Positions 22,303-34,320 of a stretch of DNA of 64,000 bases are shown here, piece after piece (the first letter of the stretch is position 1; each line of letters opens with the position of its first letter). Below the pieces are notes generated by a model. The model saw only the letters and a program-made list of their open reading frames with translations. It made no database searches and had not been told where the DNA came from. The DNA is from Taenia hydatigena (Eukaryota > Platyhelminthes > Cestoda > Cyclophyllidea > Taeniidae). A program made the translations under genes and the position numbers. The DNA lies in contig JADWOT020001419.1 in NCBI GenBank assembly GCA_036345935.2, forward strand, positions 124,001-188,000, in the 5' to 3' direction.

Positions 22303-23045
22303 CTAGAGGAAAGGTTGTAAGCGGTACGAGATGCTGCAGCGAGTTGTCGGTCAAGGTAAACCTTCCTTTTGGCACGATGTGTTTAGCTTTTGTTTTGTTA
22401 AGGTTTCCTTTCCTTCGTCTCCCAATACTTTATGCGTAGTTAGCATTTGTCTTGTTCACCGCATTGGAACTACCTTCGCTATGATTAGCTTATTCATGCT
22501 GGCCGCGATTAAGCCATATTGTCGAAAACATATCGCGTTCCTAATTGCAGCATCAGTAAATTCCTCTACTCGCATGCCGACCTCTCCTGCCTCACCTTCA
22601 CCTCGTCTGCCTCCTGCTTTCTTTCCTCCTGGATGGAAAGGAGTGTGCGGACAAAATGCAAGTGCGATGTGTTTTATAGGCGACATAGCAAAGTTGAAAG
22701 ATGAGGTAAAGTGAATGAAGTGCACTGATCCTGGCTCGATGTGAACATGCATTTGGAGTCAGACGCCCTACCATCACACCACTAAGTTGCCATCGTAGTC
22801 TTCGTGCCAACTCGCCAGTACCACCACCATTCAACGCCAATGCCTAATATGTCTGCTCTTCTCCCCTTGCAGCACTGTGATCTTTGCGGTCGCCTACCTC
22901 TACTGGCAGTGGCAGCTGCTGTAGAAGACAAAAGCGGCATTTAGACGGGTATGAGTGATAGAGTAATGGCTCTACTGCCGCATTTATCTGTGCAAGTTGT
23001 GAGGTGCGATAGTGTGCAGGTGAGAAGGAGAGGTAAGTGAATGGA
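22303..23045. repeat. Dispersed repeat family R1, copy 2
   Basis: Direct-orientation counterpart of 235-900. Clear matching runs include 'tgaagtgcactgatcctg', 'cacaccactaagttg', 'gtagtcttcgtgccaa', 'gctgtagaagac', 'gggtatgagtgat' and 'gtgtgcaggtgagaaggaga'. Copy 2 has about 40 extra bases around 22875-22915 ('gtcgcctacctctactgg' region). Two ORFs of 127 and 98 codons overlap the left half on opposite strands; neither is conserved as a frame in copy 1, so I treat them as chance. The tRNA-Trp-like module sits in the same place. Confidence 0.8.
22726..22788 (-). pseudogene. Truncated tRNA-Trp-like sequence inside R1 copy 2
   Basis: On the minus strand this 63-nt segment reads 'TTAGTGGTGTGATGGTAG', then 'GGCGTCTGACTCCAAATGC' and 'ATGTTCACATCGAGCCAGG' followed by ATCA. 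It keeps the CCA anticodon of tRNA-Trp in its 5' context (CTGACTCCA), which copy 1 has lost, while copy 1 keeps a better T arm. The same roughly nine bases after the antic­odon loop are missing in both, so the deletion happened before the copies separated. Confidence 0.6.
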
Positions 23046-24647
23046 TGAGATGGATTAGCAGGGTAGGAATCTCGCCTCTCACACGCCGTCTCTCATTTAT
23101 TCCGAGGTACAGCGTGACCCACGACTATAGAAGGTGCTTAACTCCGCCCTCTTATTCTACATAACCTTTAAAATGCAAAGCACTGCAGTCTTAATTTACC
23201 CTACATCACATGCCAATACTCTTGGACATCAGGCGGAACAAAAGAGAATACCACGCGCCTCGATACATGTGTCGCCGCTTCATTTCCACGGATGTCAATG
23301 GGGAAGAAGTCGTTGACAGTGGCAATAAGCATGCTGCTAGTACAACGTCTTCCGATGTTTATTTCATTTCTTGACACTGTTGTCCTACTCGCAAGTTTAG
23401 CTTATATTCAATGAAGTTTTAATAACCAGTCGCTTTATTTATTACCTCTGGTATTCTTAACTAAGAAGGCATCTATTTCGAAGCCACTCCACTGATTATC
23501 TAGGTGGAGGCGTCAGTACGTCTCAAAAATTGGATACAGAAGGCTTGATTAATACACTTGACGATACAAGCTTAAGGAAATTCAGCAGCAGATGGCTGCC
23601 TAGACAATGCTTTGAAATCCTAATTAAGAAATTAGGATTTGTGATCGCTCTGCTTCAAATTTGTCTAAAATGTGGGTGCAGATGAACTCCACATCAGTGC
23701 CATCTTCTCATGGCCTCTTCCCTCTTTTTACAATTTTGGGGCCACAAACTTATCCATGGATCGAAATAACCTATGAAAATACAAAGCACTTACTTCCTAA
23801 TCCTTCATTGAAAAAGCACAATGTGAATAATCTTGCAGAAGCCTAGTTTGGCAGCATCGACGGTGTAAATGAATGGATGCTTGGGAGAAGGGAACGCGGC
23901 GTCGACACATCATTGCACTACCTCTATTCTCTTGGTGAACTATCATTATGGTGAGAATGCCTTAATCAAGAGTGACAACTCTGGTAAGGTCGAATGCTAG
24001 AATAAAGGTAAATGATAAGCCATATTTTTGACAGATAAAGTGCTCGATTAATCGCCCGACTTTCTTTCCTTCACCTTAGAGTCCACAACACACTGCTGCA
24101 CAATTTCACTTCAACATGCTGTGCCACTTCCCTGACCGACTTTCATGCATCTACCTTCCTTCGCATCGATCTGACAGACCCACTGGCGATTGTGACTGCA
24201 ACCCGTTAACTACTTCACTCTTCGCCACTTAAGGCCTGTCATCATATTTTAGAAATTGAACGGATGCGTAAATACTACCTCGCTTAATCAAACCGCTGAC
24301 AAAATAGCTCACCATCTCAAACTGCTTAGGAATGGTTCACGAGTACTCTAACAAAATTCAAGAGCTCTACGTTTACGAAATGCAAGGCATGCGCAAACTG
24401 TGGCAATTCCAGCATGTCCATTGCACTCCACATATGCTGTGCAACGCATCTACATTCAGATGTTCCATCGACCAAGCATCCAACACATAAATGGACAACA
24501 TGGCAAAAATACGGCTGAGACATCATGCTGGTAGCCTCTAAAGACTGGTCATTTGGGTCAATAAAAAGGGACTAGCCAAATCATAATTCGCCGTGGCTTG
24601 GGAAAAGTGTGGGAGTTACGCCTTTTAAAATCACCCTCATTTTACAG
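23046..24647. other. No recognised gene
   Basis: Several 60-codon frames (23134, 23661 plus; 24326 minus) without motifs. A C/T-rich stretch lies around 24060-24240. Nothing is called. Confidence 0.45.
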
Positions 24648-24800
24648 TTGCAAACGCTTGAAGCTGGACAAACTGCGTACATACACGTTGGCACGTGGAT
24701 ACTTGGGGCAACAAAGGCAGTTGATGAAATTGTTGGAATGAGTCGGTCACATTCACTGGCTTGTGCCTGTCGTACACGTGGCAGACCTGAGTGCAAATGA
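24648..24800 (+). CDS. Candidate exon after a strong acceptor, unidentified
   Basis: A pyrimidine tract ending TCATTTTACAG (24647) precedes an open 51-codon stretch with 'LEAGQTAYIHVGTWILGATK' and a Cys-containing end (ACACRTRGRPEC), closed by TGA at 24798-24800. A second frame after the same acceptor is also open for about 30 codons and Leu/Lys-rich, so the coding frame is ambiguous. It may be an upstream exon of the CUB-like exon below. Confidence 0.25.
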   Translation: MQTLEAGQTAYIHVGTWILGATKAVDEIVGMSRSHSLACACRTRGRPECK

Positions 24801-24980
24801 CACGCGATTAGTCTTCCCATCCTCAACTTTTATACTCCAGAACTGATAAAATGATTAGATAGAGTCATAATTTATCTGCGCATTATTGAACACGGTGCAA
24901 AAAACAGAGTTCATATTCCTCACATCAAAAATTGATGAAAACTACTCTGTAAATCGATTTGCATTCACTTGTCGCCTCAG

Positions 24981-25068
24981 TTCTAATGGCTGCAGTGAAG
25001 TAGACTTTCCAGATTATCCCCATTCAGGCGGCTTACACACCTGGAAAATTCGCACCACCAATGCAAAT
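24981..25068 (+). CDS. CUB-domain-like exon
   Basis: Between the acceptor CACTTGTCGCCTCAG (ending 24980) and the strong donor AAT|GTGAGT (25068/25069), the frame (phase 2 in, phase 0 out) reads SNGCSEVDFPDYP, then HSGGLHTWKIRTTNAN. This follows the opening strands of CUB domains, G-x-[IL]-x-[SF]-P-x-Y-P-x-x-Y-x-x-x-x-x-C-x-W-x-I, where the CUB Cys before W is replaced by H here. CUB modules occur in secreted or membrane proteins. The frame is open upstream to 24886, so the true exon start is uncertain. The later CUB blocks were not found. Confidence 0.35.
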
Positions 25069-25332
25069 GTGAGTCAGCTTTAGCCCACGAGTTTCAATGA
25101 GGTCTACTCAATGTGAGGGCATAAACACCTAGTTGGACGGAGCATTTCAAGCATGTAGCTGCATAATGGTATGCGTTCATCATGGTTAACAAGCTTAGAT
25201 TAACCGATTTTATTAAATCCTACCGTTAGATCATACTCTTTTATGCGATCGCTACCTAGCAGCTAAAAGTGATTTAGTTGATCAGTTTCACCCATTAGCA
25301 TTCACCAGCCTTTAGCAGCCTCGTCAGCATGA

Positions 25333-25605
25333 ATGCATTGGCACGATCATCATACCGTTTCTCCGAATTTTACAAATAACATTGACGACTTGGAACATTT
25401 TGAGGCTCTTGCTAACAATTTTCAACTTTGTCTTCCTTTTATGAGAAAAACGCTAACTGAGCATTTAATGTTTAGCACCTACATTCCTCAGGTTGCATGC
25501 TCAAAATACTGGATTGGACAGGCCAAAAGTTTTCCTTCTATTTTTAGAGATTTGATTTCGTCTTCTCATGCTTCTGCCCAGCTATCGCCGGTGATCTCAC
25601 TATGA
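25333..25605 (+). CDS. Uncharacterised ORF, 90 codons
   Basis: From ATG 25333 the frame runs to TGA at 25603-25605 and reads 'FTNNIDDLEHFEALANNFQL', 'KTLTEHLMFSTYIP' and 'SFPSIFRDLISSSHASAQL'. The mixed helical composition looks protein-like. There is no recognised domain and no clear acceptor, and a 136-codon minus-strand frame (25544-25954) overlaps its end. I am unsure which strand, if either, is expressed. Confidence 0.25.
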   Translation: MHWHDHHTVSPNFTNNIDDLEHFEALANNFQLCLPFMRKTLTEHLMFSTYIPQVACSKYWIGQAKSFPSIFRDLISSSHASAQLSPVISL

Positions 25606-26476
25606 TAGCACACGCTATTGCCGCGAGGCTAATTATTTTTAAATTAGATGCTAGTAAAGCTTGATTCGCAAAGCTTCTTATGCTCGCTTTATGCATTCTC
25701 ATCTCAAGGTATGATTTTTTGCCATTCGGCAGAAGGGCATATGTTCCACATGGATTTCCACAGACAAGATGCAAGTGAGTAACAGCTCTCATCAAGACGA
25801 CAATATCCCCTGATAAATTAAATGAAAGCCAAATCGGATTTGTTTCGTATGGATGTTTATGGGGTGATTTGCAACGATTTGTAGGCAACACATTTGCAAA
25901 TTTGAAAATTATCCCATTGAAATTCCTCACAATGTGTAGCATATTGACAACCATAAGGCGGATTTATTAGACCTGCATAGCTGCCATGTTTTCATTTTCA
26001 TTGAGCCCTATTAGTAGGCTCCTACATGTTCGGCGAATTTTGACAGGCTAAGACGATGAGACTCGCGCTGGAGTAGCTAATGCATTTGTTGGAAGAGATG
26101 AGTAGACATGGAAAAGGGAGCAAATTGAGAGCACAAAGCCAAGTAGGAACAATAATAAACTATTAATGTTTTGTTACGGGATAAAATATTGAATATATTT
26201 AATCAGTTTTCCTCCTACTTACTACTTTAGCTTAGGCTAAATTACATGTTTCCGGGCCCGTTTGTGTGCTCGTTTTACAGCAGTAGTCTGCAAGTTGCTG
26301 ATTAGAAGCATGGTGCCGGGTTATCATATGCGCGCGATGTGGGCAATCAGTCAAAGGTGCGGTCCTGTGATGGCTATTTGAATGGGATTTGACTTTTTCA
26401 CGGACTGATGGGAGTACAGATTTGAGTTAAGGCCATTGATGTTGGAAAACGTAGCTTCACTTTCCAGTATCACCAT

Positions 26477-27046
26477 TTAAGGGATGGCGCTGGTAAATTG
26501 TATCTTCCGTGACTTCGAGTGAGTGCGAGAAGCCTGCCATGGTGACTCCCTATTTGTATCTTTCTGTTTCAAAAGCAAAATTGCTTGCCAACTCCATGGC
26601 TTAGATGCTTCGGAATTTGCATATTGTTGGCAGTGTGGCATCCAAGATTTACGAGGAGGGAAAGAGGAAGAAGAGGAGAGGAGGTTTATTGGGATTATCA
26701 GTGTACACCAATGTGATAACAAGTGACCATTTTTGAGGGTAAATGCCTGGTCAAGTGTTGGCTTGGGGTCAGGAATGCCTCGGAAAAAGGGGATGACCCT
26801 GTTTGCATTGAATGCGTTACTGTTTCGCATCCTTCTGTGGCCCTCGATTTCAGATATCCTACCACTCCGACAGCGGTGAATTGCAATGCAACACATAACC
26901 TTTTAGTGTCCCAACGGCTTCATTTCAACGATTTTGACTTCGTGGTACGTTCACTGATTTCATGCGACCATGGGGTATTGGTGGATGCAGCTGTTTTTGA
27001 CTCGATTTTACAGCATATGGCGGTAATAAAAATTGACCATTTGTGA
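26477..27046. other. Overlapping opposite-strand ORFs, coding status unclear
   Basis: A 139-codon minus frame (26477-26896) overlaps plus frames at 26523-26726 and 26723-27046 (107 codons, ending 'DAAVFDSILQHMAVIKIDHL'). The plus pair is separated by a single TGA near 26724. None has a motif I recognise. A purine-rich run ('gaggaagaagaggagaggag') lies around 26663-26682. Confidence 0.25.
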
Positions 27047-27379
27047 GAGTTTTGATGAGAGAGAAAGAGGTTCCGTTGACCTATTATGGGACAATTACCC
27101 TTTATGTGGTTAATTGAGGTAGTAAAGTGAATGGAGAATTAGGTAATGTGTACAGGCAGATAATGCAAATTTAAGTGTGGTTCGCCTCAAAGTGAATTCA
27201 GACAAAATGTTAAGCGTCCGCTTAGTTGACAGATAAAATCCGGTGAGAATATTCGCTCCGTCACAACCCTCGAGATGCGGTTGTTGCAACCTATTTGAAA
27301 GGAGGGTAGCATTCCTCTCCGGAAAACAGGAGAACATGAGGAATCAAATCACGTGCATTCAGTATGTGACTCTGAAGTA

Positions 27380-27698
27380 CTGACAAGTAAGGCTACAAAG
27401 AAAGCGTCGAAGGTAAAGGCGCCGAAGATGGACAAGGCTAAGAAGAGGAGGCGAAAGGACAGCTACGCCATCTACATCTACAAAGCGTTGCACCAGGGCA
27501 TCAGGCACGAGCATCTCGTCGAAGGCGTTGCAGGTCCCTATCTACTTCGTGAACGACATCTTCGAGGGGATCGTCACCAAGTCGAGTCGGTTGGCGCACT
27601 ACAACAAGAAATCAACAGTCACGATCACAAAGGTTCAGACTGCTGTGTGCCTGATGCTACCCGGCGAGTTGGCTGTGACCATGTGCACCGGCTTTTAG
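27380..27698 (+). pseudogene. Histone H2B pseudogene
   Basis: The first frame gives a Lys-rich tail and then [19 protein letters not shown], the start of the H2B histone fold. Near 27500-27515 the frame shifts, and the next frame reads [19 protein letters not shown], '[19 protein letters not shown]' and '[16 protein letters not shown]', ending in TAG at 27696-27698. The H2B signature SSRLAHYNK and the LLLPGEL block are clear. The HPDTG loop is damaged, several core residues are changed, and the last helix (HAVSEGTKAVTKYTSS) is absent. H2B would pair with H2A in the nucleosome; this copy cannot make a normal histone. Its partner remnant is 0.75 kb downstream in the opposite orientation. Confidence 0.85.
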
Positions 27699-28444
27699 TA
27701 GATGAGATGGATGTGGAGTGCAGTGCGTGAGTATGTGTATCCTACGGCCCTGTTGAGGACTACGTGGGCTAGCGGTGAAGGGTGAAGAGAGGGAGGAGGG
27801 AGGATGCGTGGGCATTGCGCTGCAGAGCGTTAAGAAGGGGGATAGGTAAAAGCGGCTGTCTCATAAACACAGCCTTGTGATTGGCGTCTAATGCATACTT
27901 TGTTGAATGAAAGCGGATGACGGGCGTAGACATTAACGGAGTAAAGAACATCAGCAGTCCTCTTTAAACCATCAGTTAGTGGCACGTTTCTTTCATTCAT
28001 TCCGTTTCTTCACGCATTCAAATTCTTCCCTTCCAGCCGGCTCGATCATAAGCCACCACCTCCTACCCATTCTTGCGCACCAACTCCTTCCACCTACCTA
28101 CGTAGCCCTCTCAGTCTGAGCAGACGCACGTCATCACAGACCACCACCGCTGCCAAACTCTTGTGCCATGACGATTTAATTTACTGCTGGTCAACCATAG
28201 CAACGTGCCAGCTTCGTCATTCTAAGTGTCATAGCCCCATCGCTGCACTCTGCAGCCTATACGCCCAAGACAGTAAGGCAGACCATCACTAAACTGACAG
28301 CCGTTCGACCAGCACATCTTGTAGTCAACAATCCGCCTTTCGGTGGCCCTCAAGACACCCGTTATCACATTCATAGTTGCAGACTCAGTCAATCGGTCTG
28401 CCTGTAAGGATGCACCTGATCGGCCTATTCCTTGATGCCCATCG
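27699..28444. other. Spacer between histone pseudogenes
   Basis: C-rich on the plus strand around 28030-28180. I looked for H1, H3, H4 and the histone 3' stem-loop on both strands and found none. A minus frame at 28222-28497 continues past the H2A remnant without homology. Confidence 0.4.
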
Positions 28445-28660
28445 GCTTCTCGTCTTTTTCGGCAGCAGTACCGCCTGCATGTTAAGCAGCACACCATCCT
28501 GCACGACCGTCACACCGTCCAACAACTTGTTTAACTTCCCGTCGTTCGAATGGCCAACTGCATTTGACGGGGTGTGATGTGCGTTTTCTTGTTGTCGTAT
28601 GCCGCAATACCCGCCAGCTCAACCACCTCGACAGCCAAGTACTCGAGCACAGCAGCTAAG
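28445..28660 (-). pseudogene. Histone H2A pseudogene, N-terminally truncated
   Basis: On the minus strand from 28660 the frame reads [20 protein letters not shown], then [18 protein letters not shown]. After a one-base shift it continues '[18 protein letters not shown]' and [13 protein letters not shown]. These match the H2A fold from helix 2 to the docking domain (AVLEYLAAE, DNKK, RH-LQLAIRNDEELNKLL, [15 protein letters not shown]). The R of AARDNKK and the acidic-patch E-E of NDEELNKL are replaced. The N-terminal tail and helix 1 are missing; the sequence above 28660 is unrelated. With the H2B remnant it is probably the relic of a histone gene pair. Confidence 0.85.
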
Positions 28661-28814
28661 TCTAATTATGCTTTTTGTGAATACGAGAAAATGGTTCCTT
28701 GTTCAAAAGAGGACCTATGCGCATTACTTCGGTATTACCCTCTCAATATTCGCCCCTTATATCTCCCTCCAGAATATTGGACTAGTCTTAGTCGAATCTT
28801 GTGTGGTTAATAAG
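28661..28814 (+). CDS. Candidate exon with a strong donor, unidentified
   Basis: An open plus frame beside the H2A remnant ends at AATAAG|GTGAGT (28814/28815), a near-consensus donor, phase 0. Its end reads '[20 protein letters not shown]' and [14 protein letters not shown], a hydrophobic membrane-like stretch. Another frame over the same bases ('[18 protein letters not shown]') also looks coding-like, so the call is weak. Confidence 0.22.
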
Positions 28815-31589
28815 GTGAGTGGTCTATTCATTCGCCAGTGTAAAAAACGTATTGGATGAATGGCTCGGCGCATCCGTTGCAGTCTGTAGAATAACTCCCA
28901 TTCACAATCTAGTTTGCTCATTCAGACCTAACGTGCTACACTGGATTTCACAAGGCGGCTTAGAACACCTCAATTTATCCGGCTCTATTCTTTAATGACC
29001 CATTGTATGAGAGGTTATACGAATTCGATGCACATCATTATGTAAGATGGGGTTCTTAATTGCGTAAGGGAAACGGGATTCAATTAAGCAGATTTTTTGT
29101 TTATGACGAATGCTATGCTTATTTTTCCGCTCGTGTAAAAGGCTCGATTTTTAGGAGAATGGCAGGAAGAGATGAATTGAAGAGCATGCGATCTGCCAAT
29201 TCAACTGGAACGAAACCGTCGGTTGCATGAAAGGAAAATCTTCAAGCAAACAGACAATTGGAGCGTGGTCAACTTATGGTAACGTTTATCTTGCATAAGT
29301 TAAGTGAGCGAAAGCATCTTTTAGGAAACATATACCTTCACAAGAATTTGCCCACCTAAAAACACTACGCCCATGCATTAAATGTTATTTTATGAAGTTT
29401 ACCTAGTAAGGAAGGCTTTGAACACATAAGTGCCTAGAATGCGATACAGCATTGCCTAACCGTAAGAGACATGGATCATACCTGCAGTAGAGATAGAGGT
29501 ATTTACTGTTGTATTCGAAGTAGAGGTTATGCCTGGGAAGAATGGATAAGAGACATCGCCGTCACGTTCTATCTGGAGGTACAACTGGATGACGTGTGAA
29601 GAGAATTCAAAAAATTGTTAAATATGGTATCATGTATATGTGCAGTGGTAAGTTTTATCCAAAAATTATTTATGAATCATGGTCATGTGATTCTCTATTT
29701 TGAATAACATGTGTCACGAGTCATTTATAAACAAAATAAATGCATATGATGTATGCGATCTCCAAGACATAAGTCAGCGTCAATTCGTGTTTTTGAAAAG
29801 CAAAGAGATTTTTCAGTCAATTAACTCCCTCATCATTTTAAAGGCTACTGCCAGTAACCACATTTTTCCTCGATAAGATATTACACACTTCACCTCATCA
29901 AGATCCCATGATTTTGGCGAAATTGGAACCCGTCCTGTAAAATAGCACTAGCTTATCCGAATTACTCTGGATTAATTATTGAAAATGATAATGCGGATCT
30001 TGAACTCCACTATAGTGTGTCTCTTCTGGCTTGAGCATAAAATTGCCGAGCATAGCTATTCATCGAACAGTTCAGAGCCAGAATTCCGGCTTTGCCATTG
30101 CCTCACATTCAACTAAGGTAAGAATGAATTGCATTTTATGGCTTCTAATCAAGTCTTTGTGCATAAATTAACAATGGTTTTTTTGCTAGACTATCTAACT
30201 TCACCAATTACGCCAAAGAGTTTAATCATTAATGCGCAGTAAAAATTGCTACAATGCCCACATCCGTAAACTACGTTTCAAATAACTAGTCAAGTTATTT
30301 AACAGTCACAGAGTTGTTGCTAGAGACAAGGAATGAAAAGGAGTTAACAACAGAGGAGTTGCCTACTTTGTTTCACCTGAATAGAAAAGATTAATTGACG
30401 CTAGGTTTTAACTGGTGGTGTCGACCGCTTCATGCACAGGACAGTAAACTTGTAAACCTAGCGAATTAGCCATATTGCAATGCACCCAATGTTTTTCTCG
30501 TTTCGATTTTAAAACATTTATAATAAGAACTCGACGGTTGACTTACTACCGTAGTACACATTCAGGTCTCCGGTAAAACAACGTTTCGGGTCAAGCAGTT
30601 GAGCATGGAGTGTGTTGTAACGAAAAAGGGGAGAAAGCGCGGGTGTTAATTGCGCCATGACTTTTAATTCGATCTGGAATTAATTAAAGCTGTGTATCAA
30701 ATGTTACCTTACTTACGTGATCGTGAAGCGCAGTTCTTTTGCAAAGCATTAGATAGGATTAACTGCAATGCAATGCTAAGGATTTTGATACAATCTGTAA
30801 TCTACTTTTAGCTTTTACGTACAATAATTCAAGTTCTTACTTAGGGCTAACCCATATTGAAGGAGCCCATTTTGGCAAAGGGAGCTTAATTAACACAAGT
30901 ATACAGAGCGACACTGAGTTTGTTTGTTTAGATGCAGAAGCAATGAGAATTACAGCATAGCGCCTTATTTCATTCAGTAATTGCTTGCAGTTGTTTCCTT
31001 ATCAACTTATGAAATTAATGTTTAGTCAACAATAAAAGCGCCTAGATTGGCACGAAAAATTGTCAATGCACTTTCCTGTGACCAAAAATAATCTAAGCTG
31101 ACAATAAGATGCATTTTTCAATCTATAAAAGCTTCTAGCAAGGGCATAAAGCAGCATTCCATTCCCTCTCTTTTGATCAAAACTCATCAGAAATGAGATT
31201 TGGATCCTGCTTCCTTCTGTAATTTGCTTGTGGCAGTTCACGCTTTGAAATCCGGGTGTAGGAATGCGTGACGATTACGTTGAGGTAAGAAAATTAGAGG
31301 AAGCAAGGGCTCAGAGCTCTGTGCATTTCTGCTCAAATTGATCCAAAGCTGATTAGAATTAGGAACCGGCAGCCTGATTCCGTCTGTGAGAGATAACGAC
31401 ATCTTTTTTTACAATCGGGCAATGTAGGTGTGGATGAGAGAATAATTTATAAGAGCGATCTCCTTAATCGCTTTTGATCCAGAACCAAACAGTTTTAAGG
31501 CTCATAACACAACCGAACACCACGCACATGTATTCGAATTCTACTGCCTTCTACCACTCATCATACTTCCCATCTTATCGTTGTTTATA
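28815..31589. other. No recognised gene
   Basis: A/T-rich sequence with only short frames, such as 31026-31241 minus. No repeat copies of the families found elsewhere and no domain motifs were seen. Confidence 0.5.
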
Positions 31590-32945
31590 CCATCCAGTTC
31601 CTCACCAACTTCCCAATCTTGCTTTGCTGTCTACTCACCTTCCTGCTACAATCAAAGACACTAATGCAGATGGTTCTGCTGCCACTGCTGCCTCCTTGGT
31701 GCCTTTTGGTAAAGGTATGAGTTTGGTGACTCGGTTCATTAGTGTGGTATCGAGAGTGCAGACACCTGAGGTGGTGGAGACGAGTGATCTCAGGAGATGG
31801 TGAGAACTGGACCAAAGGTGGTTCATTTGGTCGTTATCTTTGCAAAGAAAGGGTGGAGGACTTCGAGACGTCTGCCTTGTACGAATGGCAAGTCTTCTTC
31901 TTCCTATTTTAAGTGCTGATCGGATTTAGCTTAAGCTATCTGACTGTTTATAGTCACTGATATTTCGTTACAATTTTTGTTTTGTTTACATCTTCAAGCT
32001 AGCCAAAAGACGCTGAAGACTCATTAGTTGGCTATCGATTATTTGAGAACCTTACTTTCCAATTGCTAACATTATGCGCCATGAATTATAACACGGCACC
32101 TGAAGGACCACCCTCTGGATGTTAATCTTCCACAAAGGTGATCCATATTTGCTAAGATTTCACAATGTCAAGACTGCTGTCTGATTGTTGAATACGAGCG
32201 ATTGTGCTCTTCTACAAACTTGTGTTAATACAACCCAGCCAAACGACTCATATTGTATGGGATTCCCAGCTCTCAGCTGGACATTTTGAGTGGCATTCGT
32301 TTCAATTTCGCGACGTTATCACCATACGACCTACTACTATAGATTCCTTTCTTTTTGTTAACTTTATAACGGATATAAATAACTAGCATTTAGTAATATT
32401 TTGCAGCCTAGTACCTGAGCCTTTGCTTCTGTCAAGTCGCATAAAGCTCGATAATACAACAATGGTATGAACAGTCACTTGTAAAGACTTGAAAACACAC
32501 TCAGTAGTATCAATACGGTAATCATTGGCTAAAACTGAATGAAATTTAACATTGATTCAAAACTAAGTTGAAAGCCAGCTTTTTGTCTGGTCTATGTACG
32601 GTATTTGGTAACGGCGCAACGGACAGTAGTAAAGCGTACCCCTTGTGACTAAATGGCAAAAGAAGTTTAATTTTGGCGATTTTAGATCAGTTAAAGGACC
32701 TTACATTTAAACAGTTGCTCGTATCAAATAAACTCGAAACACGCATTTGTTTAGTTCACCTTAATCTGGATCAATGTGTCAAGGGTAGCCAAAAGCAATG
32801 CGTAGAGTAAGTAGTGATGCAGCAGTTGGTTCACCCCTTCCTCAGCATTTAGGCAAATGCGATGAGGTTGGGCCGCATAACTTCCGATCAGATGCCACGT
32901 AATAGTGTGCGACAGACAGGAGGACTTGAAATTCATGAACAATTT
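31590..32945 (-). repeat. Dispersed element R2, copy B (inverted relative to copy A)
   Basis: Three blocks match the copy at 48150-49790 in the opposite orientation and in the same order. Block 1: 32751-32942 minus gives 'HRICLNAEEGVNQLLHHYLL', against 'HHICLIIEEEVNQLLHHHSR' at 48.2 kb. Block 2: at 32150-32225 minus, 'ACACAAGTTTGTAG' leads into 'CAATCGCTCGTATTC', as at 48870-48910. Block 3: 31590-31830 matches 49130-49380, with 'ctgaggtggtggagacga' and 'ggtggttcatttggtcgtt' as landmarks. Block spacing is about 610 and 560 bp here, against 640 and 480 bp in copy A. Stops interrupt every frame, so the copy is decayed. Confidence 0.7.
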
Positions 32946-33897
32946 ATCCCCACATCTCCTGCTTACGCGTGTGCGTATTTTTCTAAATGGCCATCTGACA
33001 GAATAACTCGTGGTCAGATATCACCTGTTTCCACAGTCAATGGGCGAATAAGCGCTTCATTAACGGTTATTACTGAACTGCCTGCACACTGTTCACCTCA
33101 CAAGTCTAAAGCACTCCCCGCTCCATATGTAAGAGACTATGCTTTGTGCGGCTGTGTGCGCGTGATCTACTGCAGACGCCGATTTTCTTGGTGATTCAGT
33201 CACGTACAGAAGACCGACGGAGCTCATAGCTGATATTTATCTGCTTAATAGAAGTTGATGAAATGCGAAAATGTATAGAGAAGACCTCTCGAAAATAGCA
33301 GGGGTTAGTAAAATCATTACTGAATACTTGCCCACTGAGAGAACGATGCGACTTGCCTAAATAATAAGTGACAGTGGCGTCTTTGTGGTTTTGCAAAGCA
33401 CGTCAGTAGCATTTCCTACACATTCACTTTTTTCTAATTGGTCAACGATTAATAATCGATTAATTTTTATTAGTCATGCAGCATTTCCGTCTCAATCCAC
33501 TGGTTCTCAGGTGAAAGTTTTGACGTCATCTGGAGGTGTCACAGGCGGGCGCTTCTGCTCCTCCGCATAGGTTGGGTTTGTCTTTACTTCTCGAATGTCA
33601 TCTTCTCATCATGCATCAAACAACTTTGTTAAGGCTTTGCGTTTGAGGTCTATTTCATTGGACCATTAAAGTGTGAGGCAGTAAAAATGCTTTGCTACGA
33701 CGTTTTGAGCAATATAACGCGCCTTCTCTTTAGCAGTAAGTCAGTAATTTCAGCCAACGTCCAAGAATGTTCTCTCGTTCTGCATTTTATCAAAGCGATG
33801 GCCAATGTGGTTATTCTTTACAAGAGATTAGATTCCTTCATGGCAAATAAGATAAAACCCAAAAGCATAACGTGATCGTTTTCCTCCCATCCTTATA
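32946..33897. other. No confirmed gene
   Basis: Plus frames at 32862-33194, 33385-33570 and 33687-33875 are open and partly protein-like, but without motif or paired splice signals. I cannot support a gene. Confidence 0.35.
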
Positions 33898-34104
33898 TCA
33901 TGTCGCTACGTCGTTTTGAATGGTTCGATGCTGAATAGTAGCGCCATTCATCTTAGTTCTCCTAAGGTGATTTTCGATATAGACTGAATGCCACTTTTGA
34001 ATTGGGCATTCAGGAAGGTATTCTTGGTATTTAGAACTATCTATCCCGTTGCTTTTTTGACATCTTCTAAACGCCAAACCTAACCGTAGCTCTACCTCAC
34101 TCAT
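33898..34104 (-). CDS. Uncharacterised ORF, 68 residues
   Basis: The minus frame from ATG at 34104 to TGA at 33898 reads MSEVELRLGLAFRRCQKSNG, then 'IDSSKYQEYLPECPIQKWHS' and 'VYIENHLRRTKMNGATIQ'. The charged, mixed composition is protein-like. The opposite strand has no comparable frame. No domain is recognised and no splice sites are needed; it may be a small gene, or an exon whose neighbours I missed. Confidence 0.3.
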   Translation of the reverse strand: MSEVELRLGLAFRRCQKSNGIDSSKYQEYLPECPIQKWHSVYIENHLRRTKMNGATIQHRTIQNDVAT

Positions 34105-34320
34105 GCACTCAGAAGTGGCGCTACATTAAAGGAGTGGATGGCTTTCCTTGCACTGTCTGCATTTCTAGCCTAATTAAACGTAAACAGAGGTCTCTAACTT
34201 GTCCTCAGAATACCTTTCTTTGGCGAAGGTGGGCCCATTAAGTAGTCTTTGTGATTGTACTTAATTAATTAGTTATTGTAATTTCACAAATGCATACTTT
34301 GTCCTTTTAAACAGAGGCAA

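Noticed and set aside
22331..22752. Overlapping 127- and 98-codon ORFs on opposite strands
   Set aside because: They lie in repeat R1, and neither frame is conserved in the other copy.
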